This document shows positions 11,474-20,409 of a stretch of DNA of 64,000 bases, one piece after another. The stretch comes from Janibacter sp. DB-40 (GTDB lineage Bacteria; Actinomycetota; Actinomycetes; Actinomycetales; Dermatophilaceae), in contig NZ_CP120360.1 of NCBI RefSeq assembly GCF_029510815.1, positions 1,550,001-1,614,000 on the forward strand. The letters run 5' to 3'. The notes under the pieces were generated by a model. That model did not search any database and was not told the DNA's origin. It saw only the letters and a program-made list of their open reading frames with translations. The position numbers and the translations under genes were made by a program. The stretch's first letter is position 1, and every line of letters begins with the position of its first letter.

Positions 11474-12204
11474 TCGCCGCCACCGGGATCGGGTGGCGCA
11501 TCGGAGGGGCTCGTATCCTCGAGGACATTACCCTCGAGGTCGGGACCGGTGAGCTGCTCGGCATCATCGGCCCCAACGGCGCGGGGAAGTCCTCGCTCGT
11601 CAACATCCTCTCCGGCGTCACCCGACCCACGACGGGTCGGGTGAGCCTGCGGGACGAGGACGTCACGCGCCTGAGCTCCACCCGACGGGCGCAGCGCGGC
11701 CTCGCCCGCTCGTTCCAGACGTCGGCGCTCTTCGACGGGCTGACCGCCCGGGAGAACGTCCGCCTGGCGATCCAGGCGGTCGGGTCGGCGCCCTTCTCTC
11801 CGTTCCGTCCCGCCAGCGGTACGGGAGTGGATGAGATCGAGGACCTCCTGGAGCGCGTCCGCATGCCCGGCAAGGGGGAGACCATCGCACGCGACCTCTC
11901 CCACGGGGACCGACGCAAGCTCGAGCTGGCGATGGCCCTGGCCTCCCGGCCGAGCGCCCTGCTGCTCGACGAGCCGATGGCGGGGGTCTCCGCCGAGGAC
12001 GTCGACGGCCTGACCGAGATCATCGGCGAGGTCCGGGACAGCGGCGTCGCGGTGGCCATGGTCGAGCACCACATGCACGTGGTCCTCGGCCTGGCCGACC
12101 GCGTGGCCGTCATCCACCACGGGCAGCTGCTGGCCATCGGCAGCCCGGGCGACGTCACCTCCGACGACCGTGTGCAAGAGGCCTATCTGGGAGAAGCACT
12201 GTGA
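11470..12204 (+). CDS. livG: Liv-type ABC transporter ATPase (LivG)
   Basis: 244 aa cytosolic ATPase of the importer. Walker A GPNGAGKSS, a signature of the LivG kind (LSHGDRRKLELAMAL), Walker B LLLDEPMAGV, and the LivG-style MVEHHMHVV switch. GTG at 11470 overlaps the livK stop (GTGA), so translation is coupled. The next ATPase overlaps its stop likewise. Confidence 0.93.
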   Translation: MIAATGIGWRIGGARILEDITLEVGTGELLGIIGPNGAGKSSLVNILSGVTRPTTGRVSLRDEDVTRLSSTRRAQRGLARSFQTSALFDGLTARENVRLAIQAVGSAPFSPFRPASGTGVDEIEDLLERVRMPGKGETIARDLSHGDRRKLELAMALASRPSALLLDEPMAGVSAEDVDGLTEIIGEVRDSGVAVAMVEHHMHVVLGLADRVAVIHHGQLLAIGSPGDVTSDDRVQEAYLGEAL

Positions 12205-12938
12205 CTGACGACGACCCCACCGGCACGGCACCGGTGCTCACTGTGGAGGACCTGCACGTGAGGTTCGGTGGCTCGCACATCCTGCAGGGAGTCGACTTCG
12301 AGGTGCCGGCCACCGGTGTGACCGCGCTCCTCGGACGCAACGGCGTCGGCAAGACCACGACGCTCAAGGCGATCCTCGGTCTGGCCCCGCGCACGGGCAC
12401 GATCACCCTGGACGGCCGGCCCATCCAGAACCGCGCGACGACGAAGATCGTGCGCGACGGCGTGGGATACGTCCCCGAGGACCGAGAGGTCTTCGGCGGG
12501 CTGACCGTCGAGGAGAACCTGCGCCTCGTCGAGCCCGACCTGGGCACCGATGCACCCATCGTCCAGCGGCTCTTCCCCGACCTGGTCACCCGGCGCGCCC
12601 AGCGCGCCGGCACGCTGTCCGGCGGGCAGCAGCAGATGGTCTCGCTCGCGCGGGTCCTGCTGCGCGAGAACCGGCTGCTGCTCATCGACGAGCCGACGAA
12701 GGGACTGGCGCCCAAGCTGGTCACCGAGGTCGCCGACGTGCTCACCGAGGTGGCCCGGACGGCACCGGTCCTCCTCGTCGAGCAGAACCTCCCCCTCGTG
12801 CGCCGGATCGCCGACACCGTCGTCGTCATCGATGCCGGACGGGTCGTGCACACCGGCTCCGCCGCCGAGCTCGTCAACGACCAGGAGCTGACCCGCGAGC
12901 TGCTCGGGGTCTCCATGCGACGGGGGGCGGCGGCATGA
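12201..12938 (+). CDS. livF: Liv-type ABC transporter ATPase (LivF)
   Basis: 245 aa second ATPase, forming the LivG/LivF pair. Walker A GRNGVGKTT, signature LSGGQQQMVSLARVL, Walker B LLLIDEPTKGLAPKL and VEQNLPLV are all intact. The first 14 residues (MTDDDPTGTAPVLT) are a short extension before the beta strand. The GTG overlaps the livG stop by 4 nt, and the stop overlaps livH by 4 nt. Confidence 0.93.
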   Translation: MTDDDPTGTAPVLTVEDLHVRFGGSHILQGVDFEVPATGVTALLGRNGVGKTTTLKAILGLAPRTGTITLDGRPIQNRATTKIVRDGVGYVPEDREVFGGLTVEENLRLVEPDLGTDAPIVQRLFPDLVTRRAQRAGTLSGGQQQMVSLARVLLRENRLLLIDEPTKGLAPKLVTEVADVLTEVARTAPVLLVEQNLPLVRRIADTVVVIDAGRVVHTGSAAELVNDQELTRELLGVSMRRGAAA

Positions 12939-13819
12939 GCGAGTTCACCCTCATCCTCGCGACCGGGCTCGGTCTGGGCGCGCTCTACTTCCTCGCGGCC
13001 AGCGGCCTGAGCCTCATCTACGGGCTCATGGGCGTGCTGAACTTCGCCCACAGCGCCTTCATGATGGCCGGCTCGTACGCCGGCTGGGAGGTCATGCGAC
13101 GACTGCCGGACAGCATGTCGGTCACCCTCCAGCTGCTCGTGGCCGTCCTCGTGGCACTGGTGGTCGGGGCCGTGATCGGGCTGGTGGTCGAAGTGGCCCT
13201 GATCCGGCCGCTCTACAAGCACCACATCCAGCAGGTGCTCGTGACCGTCGGGCTCTCCCTCGCCGCGGTCGCCGTGGCGCAGGCCGTGTGGAGCGCCGAC
13301 CCCAAGCCCATGGAGACCCCGGGATGGATGTCGACCACGACCGAGCTCGGCGGTGCGCTCCTGCCCAACGACCGTCTCGTCTTCGTGGCCGTGGCCCTGG
13401 CGCTCTTCGTCGGGCTCCTCGCGCTGCTGCGCTACACCCGACTGGGCCTGATCATCCGGGCCGGCGTGGAGAACCGCACCATGGTCGAGGCGCTCGGGAT
13501 CAACGTGCGCAGCACCTTCACCATCGTCTTCGCCATGGGCGGTGCGGCGGCAGCGCTGGCCGGCCTCCTGTACTCGCAGTACGTGGGAGCGGTCTCACCC
13601 GCCCAGGGCGGCTCCCTGCTGATCTACGCCTTCATCGTCGTCGTCATCGGCGGGATGGGCTCCCTCGTGGGCACCGCCGTGGCCGCGGTGGCGGTGGGCC
13701 TGGTGCAGCAGATGGCCAACTACTACGCGGTGAGCGGAGCCGGAGACCTCTCGGTCGTCCTGCTGCTCGCGATCGTCCTGCTCCTTCGCCCGGCCTCGAT
13801 GAAGGGTGGTCACGCATGA
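12935..13819 (+). CDS. livH: Branched-chain-type ABC permease (LivH)
   Basis: 294 aa inner-membrane permease of the BPD_transp_2 family with about 8 hydrophobic segments. The N-terminal LYFLAASGLSLIYGLMGVLN and the later GLIIRAGVENRTMVEALGIN loop (the cytosolic coupling region with conserved E and A-L-G) mark LivH. ATGA overlaps on both sides. It pairs with livM to form the channel. Confidence 0.92.
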   Translation: MSEFTLILATGLGLGALYFLAASGLSLIYGLMGVLNFAHSAFMMAGSYAGWEVMRRLPDSMSVTLQLLVAVLVALVVGAVIGLVVEVALIRPLYKHHIQQVLVTVGLSLAAVAVAQAVWSADPKPMETPGWMSTTTELGGALLPNDRLVFVAVALALFVGLLALLRYTRLGLIIRAGVENRTMVEALGINVRSTFTIVFAMGGAAAALAGLLYSQYVGAVSPAQGGSLLIYAFIVVVIGGMGSLVGTAVAAVAVGLVQQMANYYAVSGAGDLSVVLLLAIVLLLRPASMKGGHA

Positions 13820-14850
13820 GCGCCAAGACCGTGCTCAAGATCCTTCCCGGCGTGGCCCTCGTGGTCGTCCTCGCCGTCCTGCCCTACCTGTCGCTGACCA
13901 TCCCGGGCATCCTGCCGGGGCGGGTCAATGGCCCCGGCTCGCTGCAACTGCTGGCGGTCTGCTTCATCTTCGCCGGCTTCGCCCTGAGCTACGACGTGAT
14001 CTTCGGGCGCACCGGCCTGCTCAGCTTCGGCCACGCGCTCTTCATCTCCGCGGGCAGCTACCTGCTGACGATGTCGCTGTCGACGTGGTCGCTGCCGCTG
14101 CCGCTCGCGATCCTCGTCGCCCTCGGCCTGACGACCCTGCTGGCGCTCATCGTCGGCGGGATCGCGTTGCGGGTCGGCGGGATCGCGTTCGCGATGGTGA
14201 CCCTGGCCTTCGCCCAGGCCGGGTCGATCATCATCCTGCGCAACCCGAACGACCTCACCGGAGGTGAGGAGGGCCTGGTCCTCAACCGCGAGGCCATCCC
14301 GTCCATCCTCATCGGCGTGCAGAACGCGTCCTACCGCTACTGGCTCGCCCTGGGCTTCGTCGTCCTGGCGTGGGTCCTCGTGGCCCTCCTCGTGCGCTCG
14401 CGGGCCGGGCATGCCATGGCCGCGGTGCGCGAGAACGAGGCCCGGGCGGCGGTCCTGGGCTTCCCGGTCTACCGGGTGAAGCTGCTGGCCATCGTGGTCG
14501 GGGCCTTCCTCGGCGGGCTCGGCGGTGTCGTGCACGCGGTCGTCCTCGGTGGGTCGAGCCCGCACCTGGCCACGGCGGAGTTCACCCTCGCCCTGCTCGT
14601 CATGGTCGTGCTCGGTGGCGCCGGGCGGCTCTGGGGAGCCGTCGTCGGTGGCTTCGTCTACCACTACGCCGATGCCCGGCTGATCGAGCTCAGCGGTTCG
14701 TCCCTCATCGGGTCCCTGCCGGACCTCTTCGCGAGGCTGTTGGCCGAACCGCTGTTCATCCTGGGCACGTTGTTCGTGATCATCGTCTACTTCGCGCCGC
14801 AGGGGATCACCGGCCTGGCGGTCCGGGTGCTGCGGAGGGAGCGCGCATGA
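13816..14850 (+). CDS. livM: Branched-chain-type ABC permease (LivM)
   Basis: 344 aa second permease, ~9-10 membrane spans. Diagnostic stretch: LSYDVIFGRTGLLSFGHALF, then the coupling loop AVRENEARAAVLGFPVYRVKL. The start ATG at 13816 overlaps the livH stop, which rejects the much longer frame extending back to 13288. Its own stop overlaps the hydrolase start, so the hydrolase belongs to the same mRNA. Confidence 0.92.
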   Translation: MSAKTVLKILPGVALVVVLAVLPYLSLTIPGILPGRVNGPGSLQLLAVCFIFAGFALSYDVIFGRTGLLSFGHALFISAGSYLLTMSLSTWSLPLPLAILVALGLTTLLALIVGGIALRVGGIAFAMVTLAFAQAGSIIILRNPNDLTGGEEGLVLNREAIPSILIGVQNASYRYWLALGFVVLAWVLVALLVRSRAGHAMAAVRENEARAAVLGFPVYRVKLLAIVVGAFLGGLGGVVHAVVLGGSSPHLATAEFTLALLVMVVLGGAGRLWGAVVGGFVYHYADARLIELSGSSLIGSLPDLFARLLAEPLFILGTLFVIIVYFAPQGITGLAVRVLRRERA

Positions 14851-15818
14851 GCACCGAGCCGTCCTTCGTCATCGAGCTCCCGGAGGGGAGCCTGGCCATC
14901 CACGACCTCACGGTCGGGGCCGCGGACCCCGGGGTGCCCGTCGTGCTCGCCGTGCACGGCATCACCGCGAACGGGCTGTCCTTCCGGGAGCTCGCCGAGG
15001 AGCTGCACCGTCGGCACGGTCCCGGGGCGGTGCGGGTGCTGGCGCCCGACCTGCGCGGTCGCGCCGCGAGCCGGGACGCGCCCGGCCCGTACGGGTTGGC
15101 GGCCCACGTCGCCGACCTGGCCACGGTCGTCGGCGCCTTCGGTGCCCAACCGGTGCTCGTCGGTCACTCGATGGGCGGCTTCATCACCGCTCTCGCGGCC
15201 GCCGAGCACCCGCGGCTGGTCCGCGCAGCGGTACTCGTCGACGGTGGCCTCGCCTTCCCGCCACCGCCGGACCTCGACGTCGACGCCGCGCTGGCAGCGG
15301 TGATCGGTCCGGCGATGGACCGGTTGTCGATGCGCTTCGACGACGAGGCGGCGCACCTGGAGTTCTGGCAGCAGCACCCGGCCGTGGGCCCGGTCCTGCG
15401 CACCGGCGCGGCCGGCGAGAGCGTGCGGCGATACCTCGACCACGATCTCGTCCCCGCACCGGACACCCCGGGCGCGCTGATGAGCTCGTGCATCCTCGAG
15501 GCGGTGCGGGCCGACGGCCGGGACGTCCTGGTCAGCGAGGACGCCCACTCCGCCGCGGCCCGCGCCGTGGCGGCCGGCGTCCCGGTGGAGCTGGTCTGGG
15601 CACGACGGGGGCTGCTCGACGAGCCCCAGGGGCTGTACGACGAAGGGCGGCTGGCCGCCCTCGACCTGCCCGCCGAGCTGGTCGTGCGGGGGGTCGACGC
15701 CAACCACTACGACGTCATCCTGTCCGGGGAGGGCCTCACCGCCGTCGTCGACGCCATCGACCGCGGCCTGGCCGCCGAGGAGCCGGCCGAGCGGACTCTG
15801 GACGCGCAGAACCGCTGA
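14847..15818 (+). CDS. Alpha/beta hydrolase in the Liv operon
   Basis: 323 aa alpha/beta-hydrolase fold. Oxyanion region VLAVHGITANG, nucleophile elbow VGHSMGG, and a late ANHYDVILSG that likely carries the catalytic His. It is translationally coupled (ATGA) to livM as last gene of the transporter operon. This implies that the imported compound is an ester, lactone or amide that the enzyme cleaves after uptake; that is inference. No signal peptide, so cytosolic. The substrate cannot be named. Confidence 0.85.
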   Translation: MSTEPSFVIELPEGSLAIHDLTVGAADPGVPVVLAVHGITANGLSFRELAEELHRRHGPGAVRVLAPDLRGRAASRDAPGPYGLAAHVADLATVVGAFGAQPVLVGHSMGGFITALAAAEHPRLVRAAVLVDGGLAFPPPPDLDVDAALAAVIGPAMDRLSMRFDDEAAHLEFWQQHPAVGPVLRTGAAGESVRRYLDHDLVPAPDTPGALMSSCILEAVRADGRDVLVSEDAHSAAARAVAAGVPVELVWARRGLLDEPQGLYDEGRLAALDLPAELVVRGVDANHYDVILSGEGLTAVVDAIDRGLAAEEPAERTLDAQNR

Positions 15819-15874
15819 CGGCCGGCGCCACCTCAGCGAGTGGGGGGCGCGGAGGGGTCGGGCACGACTCAGGC

Positions 15875-15928
15875 CACCGCCCGGACCTGATGATCAGGTG
15901 AGACAAGCGCTTGGTCGTCCGGGCGGTG
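15875..15928. terminator. Bidirectional hairpin between convergent genes
   Basis: A perfect 12-bp stem CACCGCCCGGAC (15875-15886) / GTCCGGGCGGTG (15917-15928) encloses a smaller ACCTGA-TGA-TCAGGT hairpin. It lies between the hydrolase stop (15818) and the convergent regulator stop (16010), so it can end both transcripts. Confidence 0.6.
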
Positions 15929-16009
15929 CGCCACGTGCCGACGCCTCTGCGTCACCCGCGACCGCCGAGTGCCGGCACCATCGCGTCGCCCGCGAAGCCG
16001 AGAAGCGAC

Positions 16010-17872
16010 TCAGGCAGACAGCAGGCGACGCAGACGCAGGGCGAGCTGCAGCTCCAGGGCGCGGTCCGGGTGCTGCCAGTCGTCGCCGAGCAACGCGGCC
16101 ACCCGGCCCAGTCGCTGCGCGACGGTGTTGACGTGGACGTGCAGCTCGTGGGCAGCGTGCCGGGGGCTCGCCCCGGCCGCGAAGTAGGCCACGAGCGTGC
16201 CCACGAGGTCGCTGCCGCGGGAGTCGTCGTAGTCCAGGACCGGCCCGAGGACGGTGCGGACGTAGTCCCGGACGTCGGGGTCGGAGCCGACGATCAGACC
16301 GGCGAACCCCAGCTCCGTCGCGGCGGCGCCGGTGCCCGCCCGGCCGAGGGCGACGAGCGCCCTGAGGGTGCGTGCCGCCTCCTCGTGGGCCGCAGGCAGG
16401 TCGTCCACGTCACCGATCGGACCACTGCCGCCCACCGTGATCCGCGGACCCCGGGAGACCCGGGCGACCAGTGAGCGGGCGAGGGCGTCCGGGTCGTCAC
16501 CGGGGACGAGGGCGATGATCTCGTCGTCGTGCGAGCCCACGAGCGTGCCCTCACCGAGCGCCGTACCGACGGTGAGGGCCAGCGCGCGGTGCTGGGTCGC
16601 GTCGCCGCCGCGCGCCACGAGCAGGCACAGCGGGCCGCGCGGGTCCAGCCCGGCGTGCCGCAGGGAGACGGTCCGGTCGTCGTGGCTGCCGCGGGCGCCC
16701 ACGAGGTCGGTGACGATGCGGTTGCGGGCGCTCTGCCGAGCCGCGTCCGCCTGCCGCTCGAAGAGGAGGACGAGGGCGGTGACGACGGCGGCCCGCTCGA
16801 CCGTGCGCTGGTCGGCGTCCTCGAGCGTGCGTGGGGCGCCGACCACGAGGGTGCCCAGCTGCTCGCGTGCGGCGATGACGCCGATCGCGTGGACCCCGTC
16901 GTCCTCGACGAGTCGACCGAGGTCGTGGCGCGCCTCGTCGACGACCGGCAGGGCCAGGACCTCGTCACCCCCCGTCCGGGACGTGGGGGCCGGCCCGAAG
17001 GAGCTCAGCCGCTCACCGGCCTCGTCGAAGAGGACCGCCCACCCCCCGAGGAGATCGACGAGGGCACGCGTGACGTCGGCGACGCCACCGCCCTCGAGCA
17101 CCACCGAGGCGAAGCGGTCGTGGGCCGCTGCCGCACGCTCGACACCACGTGCCTGCTGCCGCACCGTCTCGTGCGCCTCCGAGAGCGCGGCAAGCGCGGT
17201 CTGCGACTCGGCGAGCGCCCGGGTCTGCACGATGGCGACGGCGGCGAGCGCCGCGAGGTTGCCGAGGAGGCCGACCTCGGTGCGGGAGAAGGGGCGCGGG
17301 CTGCGGTTCGCCGCGAAGAGGACACCGACGAAGTTCGACTCCACGATCAGGGGCGTGCCGCAGATGGCGATGATGCCCTCGTCACCGACACCGCTGTCGA
17401 TGGTGGTCGTGTGGCTGAAGCGCTGGTCGGCCGAGTAGTCGGCCGTCCAGTAGGGCTTGTGGGTGGAGGCGACCAGGCCCCCGAGTCCGTCGCCGAGGGA
17501 GAGCCGCAGCGACTGGAACTCCGCGGAGACCGACCCGTCGGTCACCCGCATGAAGGTGTCGCCGGCCTCGGGGTCGTACAGGGTGAGGTAGGCCAGGTCC
17601 GTGCCCAGGAGGGTGCGGGCCCGCCGGACGATGGCCTCCAGGACGGTGCCGGGATCCTCCTCCGAGGCCAGCTCGCGGGCGATGTCCAGCAGCGCGGACT
17701 GGGCCGACTCCCGGCGACGGTGCTCGTCACGGGCCGTCCCGACGCGCAGGACGAGGTCCTTGATCTCCTCGGGAGCCGGTGCGGACGCGAGCCGGGCGAT
17801 GGAGGCATCCGAGGCGAGCAGCTCGAGCAGAGCGGTGGCCTGGTCGATCGGGGGGTCGTCCTCGCTGGCCAT
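16010..17872 (-). CDS. GAF-domain PucR/CdaR-type transcriptional regulator
   Basis: 620 aa. A GAF sensor domain (residues ~55-215, with LGDGLGGLVASTHKP and GTPLIVESNFVGVLFAANR) is followed by a coiled stretch and a GGDEF-like/CdaR middle region. The C-terminal PucR helix-turn-helix reads HAAHELHVHVNTVAQRLGRV. The start ATG at 17872 gives MASEDDPP. It lies 23 nt after the stop of the 3-hydroxybutyrate dehydrogenase gene on the same strand and so is probably co-transcribed. The likely role is activator of the bdhA/gntP ketone-body genes; this is context inference, and the sensed ligand is unknown. Confidence 0.85.
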   Translation of the reverse strand: MASEDDPPIDQATALLELLASDASIARLASAPAPEEIKDLVLRVGTARDEHRRRESAQSALLDIARELASEEDPGTVLEAIVRRARTLLGTDLAYLTLYDPEAGDTFMRVTDGSVSAEFQSLRLSLGDGLGGLVASTHKPYWTADYSADQRFSHTTTIDSGVGDEGIIAICGTPLIVESNFVGVLFAANRSPRPFSRTEVGLLGNLAALAAVAIVQTRALAESQTALAALSEAHETVRQQARGVERAAAAHDRFASVVLEGGGVADVTRALVDLLGGWAVLFDEAGERLSSFGPAPTSRTGGDEVLALPVVDEARHDLGRLVEDDGVHAIGVIAAREQLGTLVVGAPRTLEDADQRTVERAAVVTALVLLFERQADAARQSARNRIVTDLVGARGSHDDRTVSLRHAGLDPRGPLCLLVARGGDATQHRALALTVGTALGEGTLVGSHDDEIIALVPGDDPDALARSLVARVSRGPRITVGGSGPIGDVDDLPAAHEEAARTLRALVALGRAGTGAAATELGFAGLIVGSDPDVRDYVRTVLGPVLDYDDSRGSDLVGTLVAYFAAGASPRHAAHELHVHVNTVAQRLGRVAALLGDDWQHPDRALELQLALRLRRLLSA

Positions 17873-17895
17873 GAGGGTGATCCTAGGCACGAGGC

Positions 17896-18705
17896 TCAGT
17901 GCGCGGTCCAGCCGCAGTCCACGGGGAGGGACACGCCGGTGATGGAGGTCGCCGCAGGAGTGCAGAGGAAGAGCGCCATGGCCGCCACCTCGTCGACCTC
18001 GACGAGCCGCTTGAGGGCCACCGGTGCCAGCATGACCTGCTCGAGGACCTCGTCCTCGGAGATGCCGTGGGTCGCCGCCTGGTCCGCGATCTGCTTCTCC
18101 ACCAGCGGGGTGCGCACGTACGCCGGGTTGAGGCAGTTGCTCGTGACCCCGTGCTCGGCCCCCTCGAGGGCCACCACCTTGCTCAGGCCCTCCAGCCCGT
18201 GCTTGGCGGTGACGTAGGCGGACTTGAAGGCACTGGCCCGCAGCCCGTGGACGCTGGAGACGTTGATGACGCGACCCCACCCCTGCTCGTACATGTGCGG
18301 CAGGACCGCACGCACGAGCCGGAAGGGGGAGTGCAGCATCAGCCGCTGGATCAGATCGAAGCGCTCGAGCGGGAACTCGTGCACCGGGCTGACGTGCTGG
18401 ATGCCGGCGTTGTTGACGAGCACGTCGACGTCGGTGGGCAGGTCCGCCAGGGCATCGAGGTCGGCGAGGTCGATGGCCCGGGTCTCGATCCGCGCGTCCG
18501 GGTGGCTCTCGCGGAGGTGGGCCAGACCCCCTTCGTCCAGGTCGGCCGCGGTGACGCGGGCACCGGCTGCGGCGAAGGCGGCCACGCACGCCGCCCCGAT
18601 CCCGCTCGCGGCGCCGGTGACGAGGACGTGCCGACCCGTCAGGTCCGGCGAGAGGGTCGACAGGGGCTCGGGGGTGCCGTCGGGGCGCTGGGTCTGCGTC
18701 GTCAT
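17896..18705 (-). CDS. bdhA: 3-hydroxybutyrate dehydrogenase (SDR family)
   Basis: 269 aa classical short-chain dehydrogenase, NAD-dependent oxidation of 3-hydroxybutyrate to acetoacetate. Cofactor loop VTGAASGIG, NNAGIQHVSPV, the catalytic Ser in NVSSVHGL and Tyr/Lys in AYVTAKHG. The IQHVSPVHEFPLERFD and GVTSNCLNPAYVRTPLV segments are typical of BdhA. ATG at 18705 is preferred to the longer frame start at 18789, which lacks family similarity. It is divergent from a GntP permease that plausibly brings in the substrate. Confidence 0.88.
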   Translation of the reverse strand: MTTQTQRPDGTPEPLSTLSPDLTGRHVLVTGAASGIGAACVAAFAAAGARVTAADLDEGGLAHLRESHPDARIETRAIDLADLDALADLPTDVDVLVNNAGIQHVSPVHEFPLERFDLIQRLMLHSPFRLVRAVLPHMYEQGWGRVINVSSVHGLRASAFKSAYVTAKHGLEGLSKVVALEGAEHGVTSNCLNPAYVRTPLVEKQIADQAATHGISEDEVLEQVMLAPVALKRLVEVDEVAAMALFLCTPAATSITGVSLPVDCGWTAH

Positions 18706-18882
18706 GGTGACGAAGGTATGAGGCCGGTCACGGACGGCGGATGATCCGTGCCCACGTGATTGTCCGCAGAGTGTGTGTCGCCCCCACACCGGTCCCCGTG
18801 CTGGTCGGGTGCCACGATCGGGGGCGCTCCCGGGATCGCCGCCCCCCGACGATCCGCCCCCGACCCCGACTAGGAGACACCG

Positions 18883-20337
18883 ATGTCCCTCGGACTCATC
18901 GGCATCGTGGTGTCGCTAGGCCTGCTGATGTACCTGGCCTACCGCGGCATCAATGTGCTGATCCTCGCGCCCATACTGGCGCTGCTGGCCACCCTGATGG
19001 CCGGTGGGCCGATGCTGGCGACCTACACCCAGGTCTTCATGCCCGCCCTCGGCGGGTACGCCATCACGTACTTCCCGCTGTTCCTGCTGGGCGCCATCTT
19101 CGGCAAGGTGATGGACGTCAGCGGCAGCGCCAAGGCGATCGCCGACTTCATCGTCAACCGCATCGGTGCCAGCCGCGCCATCCTCGCCATCACCCTGGCC
19201 TGCGGCATCCTCACCTACGGCGGGGTCTCGCTCTTCGTCGTCGCCTTCGCCGTCTTCCCGATCGCGGCAGCGCTGTTCAAGGAGGCCGGCCTGCCCAAGC
19301 GGCTCATCCCCGCCACCATCGCGCTGGGCTCCTTCACCTTCACGATGACGGCGCTGCCGGGCACCCCGGCCATCCAGAACGCCATCCCGGCGCCGTTCTT
19401 CAGCACCAATGCCTTCGCCGCGCCCGGGCTGGGCGCCATCGCCGGCCTGATCATGCTCGTCGGTGGTGTCCTCTGGCTCGACCGTCGCGCGAAGAAGCTC
19501 CTCGCGGCGGGCGAGGGGTACGAGCCGCCGGTGATCGCCGGCGGCGGGTTCCCCGGTTTCGGCCGGAAGAAGGCGGCCGAGGAGCAGCCCCGCGTCGAGC
19601 ACAGCGACCAGGACGACCACCTCATGGAGCGCCCCCACGTGCCCGTCTGGCTCGCCTTCCTGCCGATCGTCGTCGTCATCGGGCTCAACTACGCGCTGGT
19701 CAACTGGATCTTCCCGAGCATGGAGTTCGAGTACCTGCAGCAGGAGGCGTACGGCTCGGTCGGCATCGACAAGGTCGCCGGCATCTGGGGGATCATCGTG
19801 GCCCTCGTCGCGGCGATCGTGCTCAACCTGGGCACCAACTGGGGCCGCATCCAGGACGTCAAGGCGACGGTCAACGAGGGCACGATGGGTTCCCTCCTGC
19901 CGATCTTCAACACCGCCTCGGAGGTCGGCTACGGAGCGGTGATCGCCTCCCTCGCCGCCTTCACGACCATCAAGGAGGCCGTCCTGGGCGTCTCGGGCAA
20001 CCCGTTGGTCTCCCTGGCGCTGTCGGTCAACGTGCTCGCCGGTGTCACCGGCTCGGCCTCCGGCGGCATGAGCATCGCGCTCGAGGCCCTTGGCGACCAG
20101 TTCCGCACGATGGCGGTCGAGCAGGGCATCGACCTCGAGCTGGTCCACCGCGTCACGGCGATCGCCTCCGGTGGCTTCGACGCGCTGCCGCACAACGGTG
20201 CCGTGATCACCCTGCTGGGGATCTGCGGGCTCACCCACCGCCAGTCGTACAAGGACATCGGTGTCGTGGCGGTGCTGATCCCGGTGATCGCACTCGTCGC
20301 GGTGATCGTCCTGGGCACGCTGTTCGGCAGCTTCTGA
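18883..20337 (+). CDS. GntP-family permease, probable 3-hydroxybutyrate importer
   Basis: 484 aa, about 12 membrane segments, gluconate:H+ symporter superfamily. Motifs: YFPLFLLGAIFGKVMDVSGSA near residue 65 and the C-terminal GSASGGMSIAL and LPHNGAVITLLGICGLTHRQ. Between the halves is a soluble loop (residues ~205-250) rich in charged residues. TAGGAG is the ribosome site upstream of ATG 18883. Divergence from bdhA argues for a hydroxy-acid or ketone-body substrate rather than gluconate; the specificity is inferred. Confidence 0.85.
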   Translation: MSLGLIGIVVSLGLLMYLAYRGINVLILAPILALLATLMAGGPMLATYTQVFMPALGGYAITYFPLFLLGAIFGKVMDVSGSAKAIADFIVNRIGASRAILAITLACGILTYGGVSLFVVAFAVFPIAAALFKEAGLPKRLIPATIALGSFTFTMTALPGTPAIQNAIPAPFFSTNAFAAPGLGAIAGLIMLVGGVLWLDRRAKKLLAAGEGYEPPVIAGGGFPGFGRKKAAEEQPRVEHSDQDDHLMERPHVPVWLAFLPIVVVIGLNYALVNWIFPSMEFEYLQQEAYGSVGIDKVAGIWGIIVALVAAIVLNLGTNWGRIQDVKATVNEGTMGSLLPIFNTASEVGYGAVIASLAAFTTIKEAVLGVSGNPLVSLALSVNVLAGVTGSASGGMSIALEALGDQFRTMAVEQGIDLELVHRVTAIASGGFDALPHNGAVITLLGICGLTHRQSYKDIGVVAVLIPVIALVAVIVLGTLFGSF

Positions 20338-20349
20338 CCCGACTGCCAC

Positions 20350-20399
20350 GCACGAAGGGAGGGCCCGTCACCGAGTCGGTGACGGGCCCTCCTTCGTGC
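20350..20399. terminator. Strong bidirectional terminator hairpin
   Basis: A 24-nt arm (20350-20373) pairs with a 23-nt arm (20377-20399) with a single bulge and a 3-nt loop. It sits between the permease stop (20337) and the stop of the convergent HTH-MurA gene (20410), so one hairpin serves both. Confidence 0.85.
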
Positions 20400-20409
20400 T
20401 CGTGCAGGC

